Source of the DNA: Clostridia bacterium
GTDB lineage: Bacteria > Bacillota > Clostridia > Acetivibrionales > DSM-2933
DNA: 64,000 nt
Direction of reading: 5' to 3'
Assembly: GCA_026418275.1 (NCBI GenBank)
Contig: JAOABQ010000048.1
Location: forward strand, 62,001-126,000
Below, one piece after another: positions 26,237-35,919 of the stretch. Below the pieces are notes generated by a model, which was given only the letters and a program-made list of their open reading frames with translations, was not told the DNA's origin and searched no databases. Every line of letters begins with the position of its first letter. Positions within the stretch are counted from its first letter, which is position 1. Position numbers and translations under genes: made by a program.

Positions 26237-28534
26237 ATGGGAGTTTTAAAAGGTAAGCGCAAAATTTTTGCGTCAATGTTCGTATTTGTCATGGTCTTTT
26301 CGTTGTTCTTCATGATCGCAGCATTAGGAACCAATGCTGAAGATATCCCTGAATGGAAGTCAGGTACGGCTTACAAGGCAGGAGATGTAGTTTCGTACAG
26401 CGGGCAGTATTACAAATGTACTTTCGCTCACACATCCAATGACGCGTGGACACCCAAATCGGCTCCAACGCTATGGACGATCACAAATAATTACACACCG
26501 ACCCCGACTCCAACCGGCGGCGGCAGCACCGGTGGAGATTATCCGGAATGGCAAGTAGGTAATTCTTACAAGGTGGGTGATATCGTCAAATACAAGGGTG
26601 AGTATTACAAGTGCCTTTCTACCCATGTAGCCATTGAAACATGGGCACCTGGCACTCCCGGTGTATGGGATATTACAGAGGGACCAACCCCGACTCCGCG
26701 TCCTACGCTGGATCCAAGCAAACCAACGCCTACTCCTTATCCAACCATGCCCCCTTCCGACCCTACCAAAAGAAAGGTAGTCGGATACTATACAGAATGG
26801 AGTATTTATGGGGCACACCAGGGATATTATCCAAAGCATATTCCATGGGACAAGATAACTCATATCAATTATGCTTTTGCCAAAACTTCCGGCGGCAGAA
26901 TCGCATTATTCGATACTGAAGCTGCCATTCAAAGAGATCTGGGTGACGGTCCTACCGGTTGTTTGGGACAAATTAAAAAGATGAAAGCCCAGTATCCCGG
27001 TGTAAAGGTACTGATTTCTGTTGGCGGCTGGACACTTTCAAGTGAATTCCACGATATCGCTCTGACAGAAACTTCAAGAAATATGTTTGCGGACAGTTGT
27101 GTAGCCTTTATTAAAAAATATGGGCTGGATGGGGTGGATATTGACTGGGAATACCCCAACTACAACAGAGATCCCGATAAAGTGGACAATCAAAACGATA
27201 CTGGCTGTATAGGCGGTCCTGAAGACAAACACAACTATACCCTGCTTTGTAAAACACTCCGTGAAAGATTGGATGAAGCAGGATATTATGATAAAAAACG
27301 TTATGAGCTCACAATCGCTGCACCTGCAGGATATGATAAAATTATCTGGACTGAGCCTGAATTATTGGGCAACTACCTTGATTTCCTGAACCTGATGACG
27401 TATGACTACCATGGTGCATGGGAAACAACAACAGGCCATCTTGCTCCACTTTATGCAAGCAAGAGCCATCCTGACCAATCCGAACTCAATAATAAATATG
27501 TTACCGACTGGTCAGTAAAAGAATACTTGAGGCTTGGTGTTCCGGCACATAAGCTTACTGTTGGGATCCCATACTATACCCGCGGCTGGCAAGGCGTTAA
27601 AGGCGGAGTTGAAGGACTTCCAGGCCTCTTTGCATCTGCAACCGGCGGAGCAACCGGTATTTGGGATGGTGGAAGACCTGCAGGTACTCATCCTTTCTAT
27701 CATGTAAAAAACCTTGAAAATGCAGGCGGATACAAAAAATACACCGATCCGGAAGCAAAAACACCTTATATCTTCAATGAATTGCAGGGATTGATGTTTA
27801 CATATGAAGACGAAGCCTCTCTTGGGGTAAAACTTGACTATATCATTGAGAATAACCTGGGCGGCGCCATGTTCTGGGAATTTAGCGGCGACTATCCGTC
27901 GAAGGGAAGCACTTTGACCAATATCATCTATAACAAATTTAAGAGTGCATCCCCCATCGTAATCGGTTCACCTAAGCCGACAAGCACTCCTGTACCTCCT
28001 ACCAACACACCGGTACCAACCGCAACGGGTGCAGTCAAAAAAGTCTATGGCTATATCAAACCGGACTTTGATTATTCCGACGCTGCGGCATCAAAAGTAA
28101 GAAGCGGCATCAAAGTTGAGGTTTACGGATCACAACTCAGCACATTGACTGACGCAAACGGTTACTTTGAAATCAATAACGTCCCGTGGAATGGCATATA
28201 CCAATACGATGCATACCATATATCCAAACCGGGCTATCTTACAAGAAGGGTAGATGGTATTACCAGTCCATATGATGTGGAGCTTGGAACCAAAGACCAA
28301 CCTCTTAAAATCTGGGCTGGAGACATGCCTATTGACGGTAAACAGGATGGTGCTATCAATATGTCGGACATTTTAGAAATCATCAATACCTTCAATAGTG
28401 CCGCAGGTGATGGTAAATATGTAGACATCAATGACATAGACAAGGACGGCGCTATCAACATGCAGGATATACTAATTATCATCCTACACTTTAACACTAC
28501 CTCAAGCAACTATCCTTTAGGTTCACAACCTTAA
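26237..28534 (+). CDS. GH18 chitinase with two CBM5/12 modules, X-module and type II dockerin
   Basis: 765 aa. Signal peptide (about 1-35); two chitin-binding CBM5/12 modules (38-82 PEWKSGTAYKAGDVVSYSGQ; 103-147 PEWQVGNSYKVGDIVKYKGE); Thr/Pro linker; GH18 barrel (about 178-575) with KVLISVGGW and the catalytic DGVDIDWE (298-305, acid E305); second Thr/Pro linker; X-module (about 602-690, YGYIKPDFDYS..GYFEINNVP); type II dockerin (about 693-758, INMSDILEIINTFN and INMQDILIIILHFN). The tail matches CipA-type X-dockerin rather than the type I dockerin usual on cellulosomal enzymes. The enzyme is therefore predicted to attach directly to surface type II cohesins rather than to scaffoldin CipA. 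It degrades extracellular chitin. Confidence 0.93.
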   Translation: MGVLKGKRKIFASMFVFVMVFSLFFMIAALGTNAEDIPEWKSGTAYKAGDVVSYSGQYYKCTFAHTSNDAWTPKSAPTLWTITNNYTPTPTPTGGGSTGGDYPEWQVGNSYKVGDIVKYKGEYYKCLSTHVAIETWAPGTPGVWDITEGPTPTPRPTLDPSKPTPTPYPTMPPSDPTKRKVVGYYTEWSIYGAHQGYYPKHIPWDKITHINYAFAKTSGGRIALFDTEAAIQRDLGDGPTGCLGQIKKMKAQYPGVKVLISVGGWTLSSEFHDIALTETSRNMFADSCVAFIKKYGLDGVDIDWEYPNYNRDPDKVDNQNDTGCIGGPEDKHNYTLLCKTLRERLDEAGYYDKKRYELTIAAPAGYDKIIWTEPELLGNYLDFLNLMTYDYHGAWETTTGHLAPLYASKSHPDQSELNNKYVTDWSVKEYLRLGVPAHKLTVGIPYYTRGWQGVKGGVEGLPGLFASATGGATGIWDGGRPAGTHPFYHVKNLENAGGYKKYTDPEAKTPYIFNELQGLMFTYEDEASLGVKLDYIIENNLGGAMFWEFSGDYPSKGSTLTNIIYNKFKSASPIVIGSPKPTSTPVPPTNTPVPTATGAVKKVYGYIKPDFDYSDAAASKVRSGIKVEVYGSQLSTLTDANGYFEINNVPWNGIYQYDAYHISKPGYLTRRVDGITSPYDVELGTKDQPLKIWAGDMPIDGKQDGAINMSDILEIINTFNSAAGDGKYVDINDIDKDGAINMQDILIIILHFNTTSSNYPLGSQP

Positions 28535-28560
28535 CTTATACCTTGTAAACAACACCAAGA

Positions 28561-28594
28561 AAGGCTGTTGACCTCGGGTCAACAGCCTTTTTAT
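28561..28594. terminator. Terminator between the chitinase and the hybrid kinase gene
   Basis: Perfect 13-bp stem AAGGCTGTTGACC / GGTCAACAGCCTT with a 3-nt loop, followed by TTTTTAT. It lies between convergent genes. Confidence 0.92.
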
Positions 28595-28604
28595 CTCTTA
28601 ACAC

Positions 28605-31600
28605 TTACTTTTTAAGTTCTTCCTCCAATATCTTAAAAAGCTCCTGTGCTTCATCAATATTGCCCTTCCGGGTTGCCATTTCTATCTTAAAAGCTGCATT
28701 TTTAAGTAGGTTTTTGTCCTGCTCCAGGAAAAGCTCCTTGATCCGGTGTGCTGCTCTTTCACTCCTGAGAGAATCCCTTTTATGAAGGGCTGTGTTGAGG
28801 AGTTCCATCTGGTATGAAATGCTGTTCTCCTCTTCCACCGATACTTCATGCCCGTTTACAATGGAAGATTCCACATTCCGAAGCTGTTCCTGTTCTTCGT
28901 AAACTTCTCCGGTTCCTTGTCCTGTCAGCTTTTCAACCGCTCTAAAGAGCTCGTCCACTTGGACCGGCTTTGAGACGTACTCATCCATTCCGCAGGATAA
29001 AAATTTTTCCCTATCTCCCTGCAGCGCAAAAGCAGTAAGCGCAATGATGGGGATATGCCGCCCTGTTCCCGCTTCTTTTCTTCTTATTCTTCTTGTCGCT
29101 TCCATACCGTCCATTTCGGGCATTTGAATATCCATGAGTACAATATCAAAAACCTTGTTTTCCAGAATATCCAATGCATCCTTCCCATTATTGGCAATTT
29201 CCAGGGAAAGCCCTCTTTTTTCGAAAATAAGCATCATCACCTTTTGATTTATTTTGTCATCTTCCACCAAAAGGGTTTTTAGATTGCTTAAATGATTTTT
29301 CATCTGGGACAAATTCGGAACCTTCTCTTTAGTAGGCAGTTCGCTGTCAAATCCCAACCTGGCACTGAAATAAAAAGTGCTCCCTTTTTCCTTTCTGCTT
29401 TCAACCCATATTTCGCCGTCCATCATGCGTACCAAGCGCCTTGATATGGCAAGGCCAAGACCTGTACCTCCGTACTTTCTCGTAATGGAATCGTCTACCT
29501 GGCTAAAACTCTTGAAAAGCCGGTCCATTTCACTACTATCAATACCAATCCCTGTATCTGAGACAGAAAAAACCAAATCCATCTCTTTTTCATAGGTTTC
29601 AACTTTTTCAATTCTTATGGTCACGCCACCTTTTTCAGTAAACTTAACCGCATTTCCCACTAAATTATTCAAAACCTGCTGCATCCGGTTTGGATCTCCC
29701 AAGAGTGTATCCGGAATATCATTTGAAATACTTAAATTGAGATACAACCCTTTTTGTCTGGCAGTAACCGAATGCGCGGCCATGGTTCTTTCAACGACAT
29801 TCCTTAATTCAAACTTGATTTTTTCCAATGTCATTTTTCCCGCCTCAATTTTGGAAAAGTCCAATATATCGTTGATAACCCGTATCAGCGTATCTGCACA
29901 GGTTTTTATAATATTCAGGTTCTCCCTTTGTTCATATGTGAGGTCAGTGGATAATGTAAGGTTGGTCATTCCGATAATTCCATTCAGAGGGGTTCTGATT
30001 TCATGACTCATATTGGCAAGGAAAACGCTCTTTGCCTTATTTGCAACTTCAGCGGCATCCTTCGCTTTTAAGAGGTTTTCTGCTGCTTGCTTTCTCTCGG
30101 TTATATCATAGCTGGTTTCAATATATCCTGCAAAATTGCCGTCCAAATCGTTAAAAGGGCGGCCCATACTAAGTATCCACCGGTATTCACCATCATACCG
30201 CAATAACCGGTATTCCGTATCAAAGGACTGCCTTAGCCGGAATGCTTCCTCATACACTCTTTTTAATTCTTCCACATCTTCGGGATATACCCCTTCAAGC
30301 CACCCATCTTCCATTTCATGTTCGATGCTTTTTCCCGTATAATCAAGCCAGCTTCTGTTAAAATAGTCAAATCTCCCATCTGCCCCTGCCCGGCGGATCA
30401 GGGAAGGTGAACCTTCAAACAGTGTCAGATAGAAATTGCGGGATTTTGAAAGGGCTTCCACTGCCTTTTTAGCATCGGTAATGTCGTCAATAACAATCAT
30501 TAAATGCTCCTTGGCATCAATTACAATAGGGACAAGACTTATCCGAAACCAGAAGCTTTTTAGCTGCCCCTTGATAAAAAAGAAGGTTTCAATTTCAATT
30601 CCCCGCACAGCTTCCTGTGTATTTAAAACAGACTCAATGGCATTCCTGAGCTTACATACATTGCATTGTTTGCTTTCACCGCATCCAGCTTCATTATCCA
30701 TGCTGTTGACACAGTTAAAGGCATTTCCGAATTTCTTTCCCAGAATATTTTCCAGGTTCTCGTCAAAGACTTTGGTTGTGGCATCATTCACCTGTCTCAC
30801 AAATCTTTTCTCATCCAAAACAATCATGCCAATGGGAGCCGAATCAAAAATGACTTTAAAATTCTTTCTCTCATTGGCCAACTCCTCTTCAACCCTTTTA
30901 ATCCTTGTAATATCCCTAAAAACAATAACAACACCGATGATATTACCAAGCCGGTCACGAATGGGAGCACTGCTGGCAGAAATAAAACGTTCAGTCCCGT
31001 ATTTGGTAATAAGGGCTGAATATTTTGTAAGCCCTACCGGAGTTCCATTCTGAAGTACCCTTCTTATAGGGCTTTCTACCTCTTCCAAGGTGTTTTTATC
31101 AATAATCCTAAACACCTTTTCAATAGGTGCGTTCACTGCTTCTTCCTGTTTCCATCCGGTTAGGTCCTCTGCTGCTTTGTTCATCAATTTTACAGATCCA
31201 TCCAGGTCAGTTGTAATCACACCATCTCCAATGCTTCTTAGCGTAACTGTTAATCTCTCTTTTTCTTCCAGAAGTTCACGTTCAATCCTTTTTCGTTCTT
31301 TTTTAAAATTCGCTTCCTGGATTTCGTGATACACAGTGGGCCCAAGCCGTCCAATATCACTTTTTAGAACATACCCGCTGCACCCTGCCTTCATTGCATC
31401 CATCGCAAACTTTTCGCCGCTTTTCTCCATGAGAAGGATAAAGGGAATATCCATGTGTATCTCCCAAATTAAAGAAAGAGCTTCCAATGGACTGACCTGG
31501 GATCGATGAAAATCACTGATGATTACATCCCAAGACCCGTTCTGAAGCTCTGACTGCAATTGGATCAGGGTTTGGATACTTTTCCAGTTACCTTCCAAAC

Positions 31601-31682
31601 CGGCTTTTTCAACTTCCCTCACAATCTCCCTTGAATCATCCTCAAACCCCGCTAAAATCAAACCCCGGATTGATTTATTCAT
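28605..31682 (-). CDS. Hybrid sensor histidine kinase with N-terminal receiver-like and three PAS domains
   Basis: 1025 aa, no membrane segment, so a cytoplasmic sensor. Domains: receiver-like (1-125, WDVIISDFHRS, YVLKSD); PAS 1 (about 140-265, TLRSIGDGVITTDLDGSVKL); PAS 2 (about 275-405) with a CGESKQCNVC cluster; PAS 3 (about 415-540); HisKA with H560 (ANMSHEIRTPLNGIIGM); HATPase (DTGIGIDSSEMDRLF, RKYGGTGLGLAISRRL); C-terminal receiver with D851 (VLMDIQMPEMDG); helical tail (about 925-1025) that may be a degenerate HPt. Phosphorelay His-Asp is expected; signal and output are unknown. ATG lies 1 nt after the stop of the YgiQ-like gene, suggesting co-transcription. Confidence 0.92.
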   Translation of the reverse strand: MNKSIRGLILAGFEDDSREIVREVEKAGLEGNWKSIQTLIQLQSELQNGSWDVIISDFHRSQVSPLEALSLIWEIHMDIPFILLMEKSGEKFAMDAMKAGCSGYVLKSDIGRLGPTVYHEIQEANFKKERKRIERELLEEKERLTVTLRSIGDGVITTDLDGSVKLMNKAAEDLTGWKQEEAVNAPIEKVFRIIDKNTLEEVESPIRRVLQNGTPVGLTKYSALITKYGTERFISASSAPIRDRLGNIIGVVIVFRDITRIKRVEEELANERKNFKVIFDSAPIGMIVLDEKRFVRQVNDATTKVFDENLENILGKKFGNAFNCVNSMDNEAGCGESKQCNVCKLRNAIESVLNTQEAVRGIEIETFFFIKGQLKSFWFRISLVPIVIDAKEHLMIVIDDITDAKKAVEALSKSRNFYLTLFEGSPSLIRRAGADGRFDYFNRSWLDYTGKSIEHEMEDGWLEGVYPEDVEELKRVYEEAFRLRQSFDTEYRLLRYDGEYRWILSMGRPFNDLDGNFAGYIETSYDITERKQAAENLLKAKDAAEVANKAKSVFLANMSHEIRTPLNGIIGMTNLTLSTDLTYEQRENLNIIKTCADTLIRVINDILDFSKIEAGKMTLEKIKFELRNVVERTMAAHSVTARQKGLYLNLSISNDIPDTLLGDPNRMQQVLNNLVGNAVKFTEKGGVTIRIEKVETYEKEMDLVFSVSDTGIGIDSSEMDRLFKSFSQVDDSITRKYGGTGLGLAISRRLVRMMDGEIWVESRKEKGSTFYFSARLGFDSELPTKEKVPNLSQMKNHLSNLKTLLVEDDKINQKVMMLIFEKRGLSLEIANNGKDALDILENKVFDIVLMDIQMPEMDGMEATRRIRRKEAGTGRHIPIIALTAFALQGDREKFLSCGMDEYVSKPVQVDELFRAVEKLTGQGTGEVYEEQEQLRNVESSIVNGHEVSVEEENSISYQMELLNTALHKRDSLRSERAAHRIKELFLEQDKNLLKNAAFKIEMATRKGNIDEAQELFKILEEELKK

Positions 31683-31683
31683 T

Positions 31684-33588
31684 TCAAGACCCCTTTTTAT
31701 GAAGCTTTTTCCTTTGAATTTTTTTGTTCTTTGGGTTGGCAGTATTTAAAACCCTTTCATCTCTTTTAGGCCGAATCAAACAATTCTTGCCAAACCCGAT
31801 CAGTTCTTTTCTTCCGGCTTTTATTAAAGCTTCCATGACCAAAAGATAGTTTTCCTTTTTTCGGTATTGAAGCAGTGCACGCTGCATAGCTTTTTCCTTG
31901 GGAGACCTGGGAACATACACGCTTTTCATGTCTCTGGGATCCAATCCGGTGTAAAACATACAAGTTGAGAGGGTTCCCGGTGTAGGGTAAAAATCCTGTA
32001 CCTGCTCCGGCATGTAGCCAAGCTGCTTTAAGTAAAGTGCCAGCTCAATGGCCGCATGAAGGTCACTTCCGGGATGGCTCGAAAGCAAATAAGGCACCAG
32101 ATACTGCTCTTTGCCGATTCTTTTATTGATTTCATAAAACTTTTTAACAAACTGGTCATATATTTTCCGGCCTGGCTTGCCCATCTTTTCCAGAACCCGG
32201 TCTGCTACATGCTCAGGTGCGACTTTAAGCTGACCGCTAACATGGTGTTTGCAAAGTTCTACAAAAAAGTCGTCATTTTTGTCCAGCATAAGATAATCAT
32301 ACCGAATTCCCGAACGGATAAAGACTTTTTTAACCTCCGGAATCTCCCTAAGCTTTCTTAAAAGGCTCAGGTATTCACTGTGATCCACCTGAAGGCTCTT
32401 GCAGGGGTTGGGGTGCAAGCACTGCCGACCCTTGCAAACTCCTGATTTCACCTGCTTGCTGCATGCTTTATTTCTAAAATTTGCTGTAGGCCCTCCTACA
32501 TCATGAATATACCCTTTAAAGCCGTCCTGCCAGACTATTTTTTTTGCTTCATTCAATATGGAAGGGTGGCTCCTGTTTTGAATTGCTCTACCCTGGTGGA
32601 AGTTTATTGCACAGAAAGAGCATCCGCCATAACATCCTCTGTGGCTAGTAATACTGAATTTTACTTCTTCAATAGCAGGAATGCCCCCATCCTTCTCATA
32701 GACCGGGTGGTAATTCCTCTCATATGGAAGGGCATATACCCGGTCCATTTCCTTGGTTTCCAATGGAGTGAAAGGAGGATTTTGCACTAAAATCCGGTCA
32801 CCATGCTTTTGAAGAAGGGTTCTTCCTGTAATGGCATCCTGTTCATCATATTGAATTTTAAAGCTTTCCGCGTATTTTTTCTTATCCCGGGCAACTTCTT
32901 CAAAAGACGAAAGCAATGAAAATTTATCTCTTTCTTCTCCGTCCTCAAGGTACTTTTGGATCCGTTCCGGCAGTTCCCCTGGAGAAGTCACATAGGAAGT
33001 CCCCCGAATGTTCTTCATTTTTTGGATTGGAACCCCTTCACTAAAAAGCTTTGCAATTTCAAGAACCGGCTTTTCCCCCATACCGTAAATGAGCAGATCC
33101 GCTTTGGAGTCCAATAAAATAGATCTTCTTACTTTATCATCCCAGTAATCATAATGGGCAAACCTTCTTAAACTTGCTTCAATACCGCCGATAATTACCG
33201 GAATATCCTTAAAGGCTTCCCTGACTTTATTGGCATAGACAATGACAGCACGGTCCGGCCTAAATCCCGCTTTTCCTCCCGGCGAGTAATAGTCATCGCT
33301 TCTTGGCTTTTTGCTTGCGGTATAATGGTTGACCATGGAATCAATGACACCGGAGGATACCAGCACCGCGTATTTAGGACGTCCTAACCTCATAATATCT
33401 TTACTGCATTTCCAATCCGGCTGGGGGATAATTCCTACTCGATACCCTTCACTTTCCAATAGCCTTGTGATAATTGCATGTCCAAAACTTGGATGGTCTA
33501 CATAGGCATCTCCGCTGATATATAAAAAATCCAGCTGATCCCATCCCCGTTCAATCATATCTTCTTTTGTAATCGGTAAAAAACTCAT
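31684..33588 (-). CDS. YgiQ-family radical SAM protein
   Basis: 634 aa from ATG at 33588 ([20 protein letters not shown]), chosen because AGGAG lies 6 nt upstream and family members begin at this point; the frame stays open 21 codons further without a ribosome site. Radical SAM cluster motif CYGGCSFC (C319, C323, C326). Other YgiQ signatures are [47 protein letters not shown] and [20 protein letters not shown] basic Lys-rich tail ends the protein. The biochemical reaction of YgiQ proteins is not established to my knowledge. It sits between the TPR gene and the hybrid kinase on the same strand. Confidence 0.92.
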   Translation of the reverse strand: MSFLPITKEDMIERGWDQLDFLYISGDAYVDHPSFGHAIITRLLESEGYRVGIIPQPDWKCSKDIMRLGRPKYAVLVSSGVIDSMVNHYTASKKPRSDDYYSPGGKAGFRPDRAVIVYANKVREAFKDIPVIIGGIEASLRRFAHYDYWDDKVRRSILLDSKADLLIYGMGEKPVLEIAKLFSEGVPIQKMKNIRGTSYVTSPGELPERIQKYLEDGEERDKFSLLSSFEEVARDKKKYAESFKIQYDEQDAITGRTLLQKHGDRILVQNPPFTPLETKEMDRVYALPYERNYHPVYEKDGGIPAIEEVKFSITSHRGCYGGCSFCAINFHQGRAIQNRSHPSILNEAKKIVWQDGFKGYIHDVGGPTANFRNKACSKQVKSGVCKGRQCLHPNPCKSLQVDHSEYLSLLRKLREIPEVKKVFIRSGIRYDYLMLDKNDDFFVELCKHHVSGQLKVAPEHVADRVLEKMGKPGRKIYDQFVKKFYEINKRIGKEQYLVPYLLSSHPGSDLHAAIELALYLKQLGYMPEQVQDFYPTPGTLSTCMFYTGLDPRDMKSVYVPRSPKEKAMQRALLQYRKKENYLLVMEALIKAGRKELIGFGKNCLIRPKRDERVLNTANPKNKKIQRKKLHKKGS

Positions 33589-33711
33589 CTTGTCTCCTGT
33601 TTCCCCTGAACGAATAAAATTCGCATCACAGCCTTCTTCTAAGAGAAGCATTTATGCGTAATTTCATATTTCATTCACTTTCTTAATGCTTTTAAAATAT
33701 TTTTTCCTTTA

Positions 33712-35535
33712 TTAAGAAACTAATTCTTTAAATTCTATTCTATTTCTCAAATTTTCAAAGGAACGGTTGATTTTCGCATCCAATTTCAGGTCACCGTTTA
33801 AACTGATGGCTTTTTTGAGGCTCTCCATGGCACTGTCAAATCTTCTTAATGTGGTATAAATGATGGATAGATTGTAATACACTTTGCACTCATCCGGCCT
33901 TATTCTTAAAGCGTTGCTAAACACATCAGCCGCTTCATTATATCTTTTTTGCTCCTTTAAGGCAATAGCAAGCCGGTAGTTGATCTCAAACTCATCCGGT
34001 TCAATTTCCAACGCATTTTGATAGGCTTCAGCCGCTTCCGGATACCTTCCCATTTCAGCCAATATTAATCCCATATTGTAGTAAAGGCTATAATCCTCGG
34101 GGTTCATTTTTATACCCTGGGAGTATATTCCTAGGGCCTCAAGGTTCCTTCCCAGCCCGGTATAAATAATGCCAAGGCTTGTATAGGCATTACCAAAGTC
34201 AGGCTTAAGGTCAATAACCTTTTTCAGGGAGTAAATCGCGTCATCATATTTTCCCAGTTCATCCTGGATCATTGCAATATTATAGTGTGCTTTGTAGTGA
34301 TCCGGCTTCATTTGAACTACTTTTTTATAGAATGAAAGCGCCTCTTCCTTTTCACCAAGGTGATACAATGAAAGCCCAAGATAAAAGTGCGCCATAAAAT
34401 GATCAGGCTTCATCTTTATCAGTTTTTTAAACTCTTTTCTCGCATCATCGTATTTTTCAATTCGAAGCAGAGTTTTCCCAAGCAGTTCCAAACACTCGGC
34501 AAATGAACCGTTTAACTCAACGCACTGCTTAAAAGAAATGACCGCATCATGAAAGCTTCCAATTTCCGAATACAGCTTCCCCAGGGTAAAATGCACTTGA
34601 TAATTCTTTTTATCTTTTTCCACTGCTTTTTTATAATAGGATATGGCATCTTCTGTTTTTTCAAGGGCTAAAAAGCATCTTGCAATATTTTCATTGGCTT
34701 CATAGATATACGGGTTTAGCAAAACTGCCTCCTGGTATGTTTGGATCGCTTTATCGAATTGACTGAGTTTAAAATACGCATTCCCCATGTTGTAGTAAAT
34801 GGAAGCCATGTCAACTTCCCCATGGTGGGCTGCTTGCTTTTGCACTTTATCCAGCCCGGCTGTCTTCCCTTTATTACTTTGCTGCAGCTTTTTATTTAAT
34901 TCCAACGCTTTTTTATAGTTCTGGACAGATTCAAACCAATCCCCCATGAGGTAGTATATGTTCCCGCAATTGTAATATAGCCCCGGTGAGTGTTCCACGA
35001 ATTTGAGAAGGGAATCATAAATGAATAGCGCCTTTTCACACTCTCCCATGGCAACAAAAGCATGCGCTTCGTTTAAGTTTCTTTTTACCGAACTTAGAAA
35101 ATCCTCTTCACCAATCTCTTTTAATAACGCTGTAATTTGTTTTTCCTTCATAATATGATTGATATATTTGTGAGTGGTCCCTGAGGATTTTTTGCTTATT
35201 TCCAGGTCTCTATATTCCTGCTTTTTGTTTTGATTTTCCTGGGTTTCCATTGTATGGGGTGGTTTTATTTTAAGAGCATTTCCTCTTCGAAGAGCAAAAT
35301 ATTCCTTAATAAAAAATCCACCCGGAATAAAGATTCCGAAAACTAGAAATCCTGCCTCAACAAAGATGTTTAAAGATACGTTTCCGATAAAACTCAAAAT
35401 GGAAACGGTTAGAGCCAAAATTTGAAATGCAATGGAGATAAGAATCAGCATCTTTCTCGATAAAATCCACCGGTATGACATATACGCTACCATAGAAGCC
35501 ATAAGCAAAATTGCAAATAATAAAATCACTGACAT
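33712..35535 (-). CDS. Membrane-anchored tetratricopeptide-repeat protein
   Basis: 607 aa from ATG at 35535 (MSVILLFAILLMASMVAYMS), with AAGGAAG 6 nt upstream; an upstream in-frame ATG at 35589 has no ribosome site. About three hydrophobic segments occupy residues 1-85. After a linker, some eleven TPRs run to the C-terminus (..ASIYYNMGNAYFKLSQFDKA, HYNIAMIQDELGKYDDAIYS, YYNMGLILAEMGRYPEAAEA). TPRs make a protein-binding superhelix, here on the cytoplasmic or wall-facing side of the membrane depending on topology. Partner unknown. It is upstream of the YgiQ-like and kinase genes and may share their transcript. Confidence 0.85.
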   Translation of the reverse strand: MSVILLFAILLMASMVAYMSYRWILSRKMLILISIAFQILALTVSILSFIGNVSLNIFVEAGFLVFGIFIPGGFFIKEYFALRRGNALKIKPPHTMETQENQNKKQEYRDLEISKKSSGTTHKYINHIMKEKQITALLKEIGEEDFLSSVKRNLNEAHAFVAMGECEKALFIYDSLLKFVEHSPGLYYNCGNIYYLMGDWFESVQNYKKALELNKKLQQSNKGKTAGLDKVQKQAAHHGEVDMASIYYNMGNAYFKLSQFDKAIQTYQEAVLLNPYIYEANENIARCFLALEKTEDAISYYKKAVEKDKKNYQVHFTLGKLYSEIGSFHDAVISFKQCVELNGSFAECLELLGKTLLRIEKYDDARKEFKKLIKMKPDHFMAHFYLGLSLYHLGEKEEALSFYKKVVQMKPDHYKAHYNIAMIQDELGKYDDAIYSLKKVIDLKPDFGNAYTSLGIIYTGLGRNLEALGIYSQGIKMNPEDYSLYYNMGLILAEMGRYPEAAEAYQNALEIEPDEFEINYRLAIALKEQKRYNEAADVFSNALRIRPDECKVYYNLSIIYTTLRRFDSAMESLKKAISLNGDLKLDAKINRSFENLRNRIEFKELVS

Positions 35536-35919
35536 CAAAATCTTCCTTTCTTCATGTGAATTAAGGCTTAATAAGCCTAAAGCAAGCATCTGGAAAAACG
35601 GATTTCTTACTTTCTGTCATAGGCTTGGCCACGGTTTTTCCATATGTATATCGACAGGACAACCTGACATCCTATCTTCCCAACTGCACATCCGTTTGCT
35701 TTTACCCTGATTTTTGACAGGTTTTCCTTCATACTATACTTACTTCACAAAACATCTGAAAAGAACTTATTGATGGGAAAAATTTTATTCAGTTTTTTAT
35801 ATAGATACCGAAATGTAAAAGTAATATTTCGATTTCTGACACCTAAGCAAACCAGGTATTTCATCTCTCGAATTCTACTATGTTTAAACTTTGTTATCTA
35901 TACCTAAGCATTAATCCAA
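35536..35919. other. Intergenic region between ftsK and the TPR gene
   Basis: Holds the upstream region of the TPR gene. A 24-codon minus-strand frame (35617-35691) lacks a ribosome site and is not called. A short imperfect hairpin (GTCAGG..CCTGTC on the minus strand, about 35653-35668) is present. No known riboswitch could be matched, and no clear terminator for ftsK was seen. Confidence 0.4.

Noticed and set aside
35617..35691. 24-codon minus-strand frame (MCSWEDRMSG..) upstream of the TPR gene
   Set aside because: No convincing ribosome site, and it is only the continuation of the TPR frame past a stop; could be a leader peptide but unsupported.
35590..35760. Riboswitch-like look of the TPR gene leader (AAGCCTATGACAG)
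   Set aside because: A fragment resembles a c-di-GMP-I aptamer, but the order of elements is wrong and the tetraloop receptor is absent.
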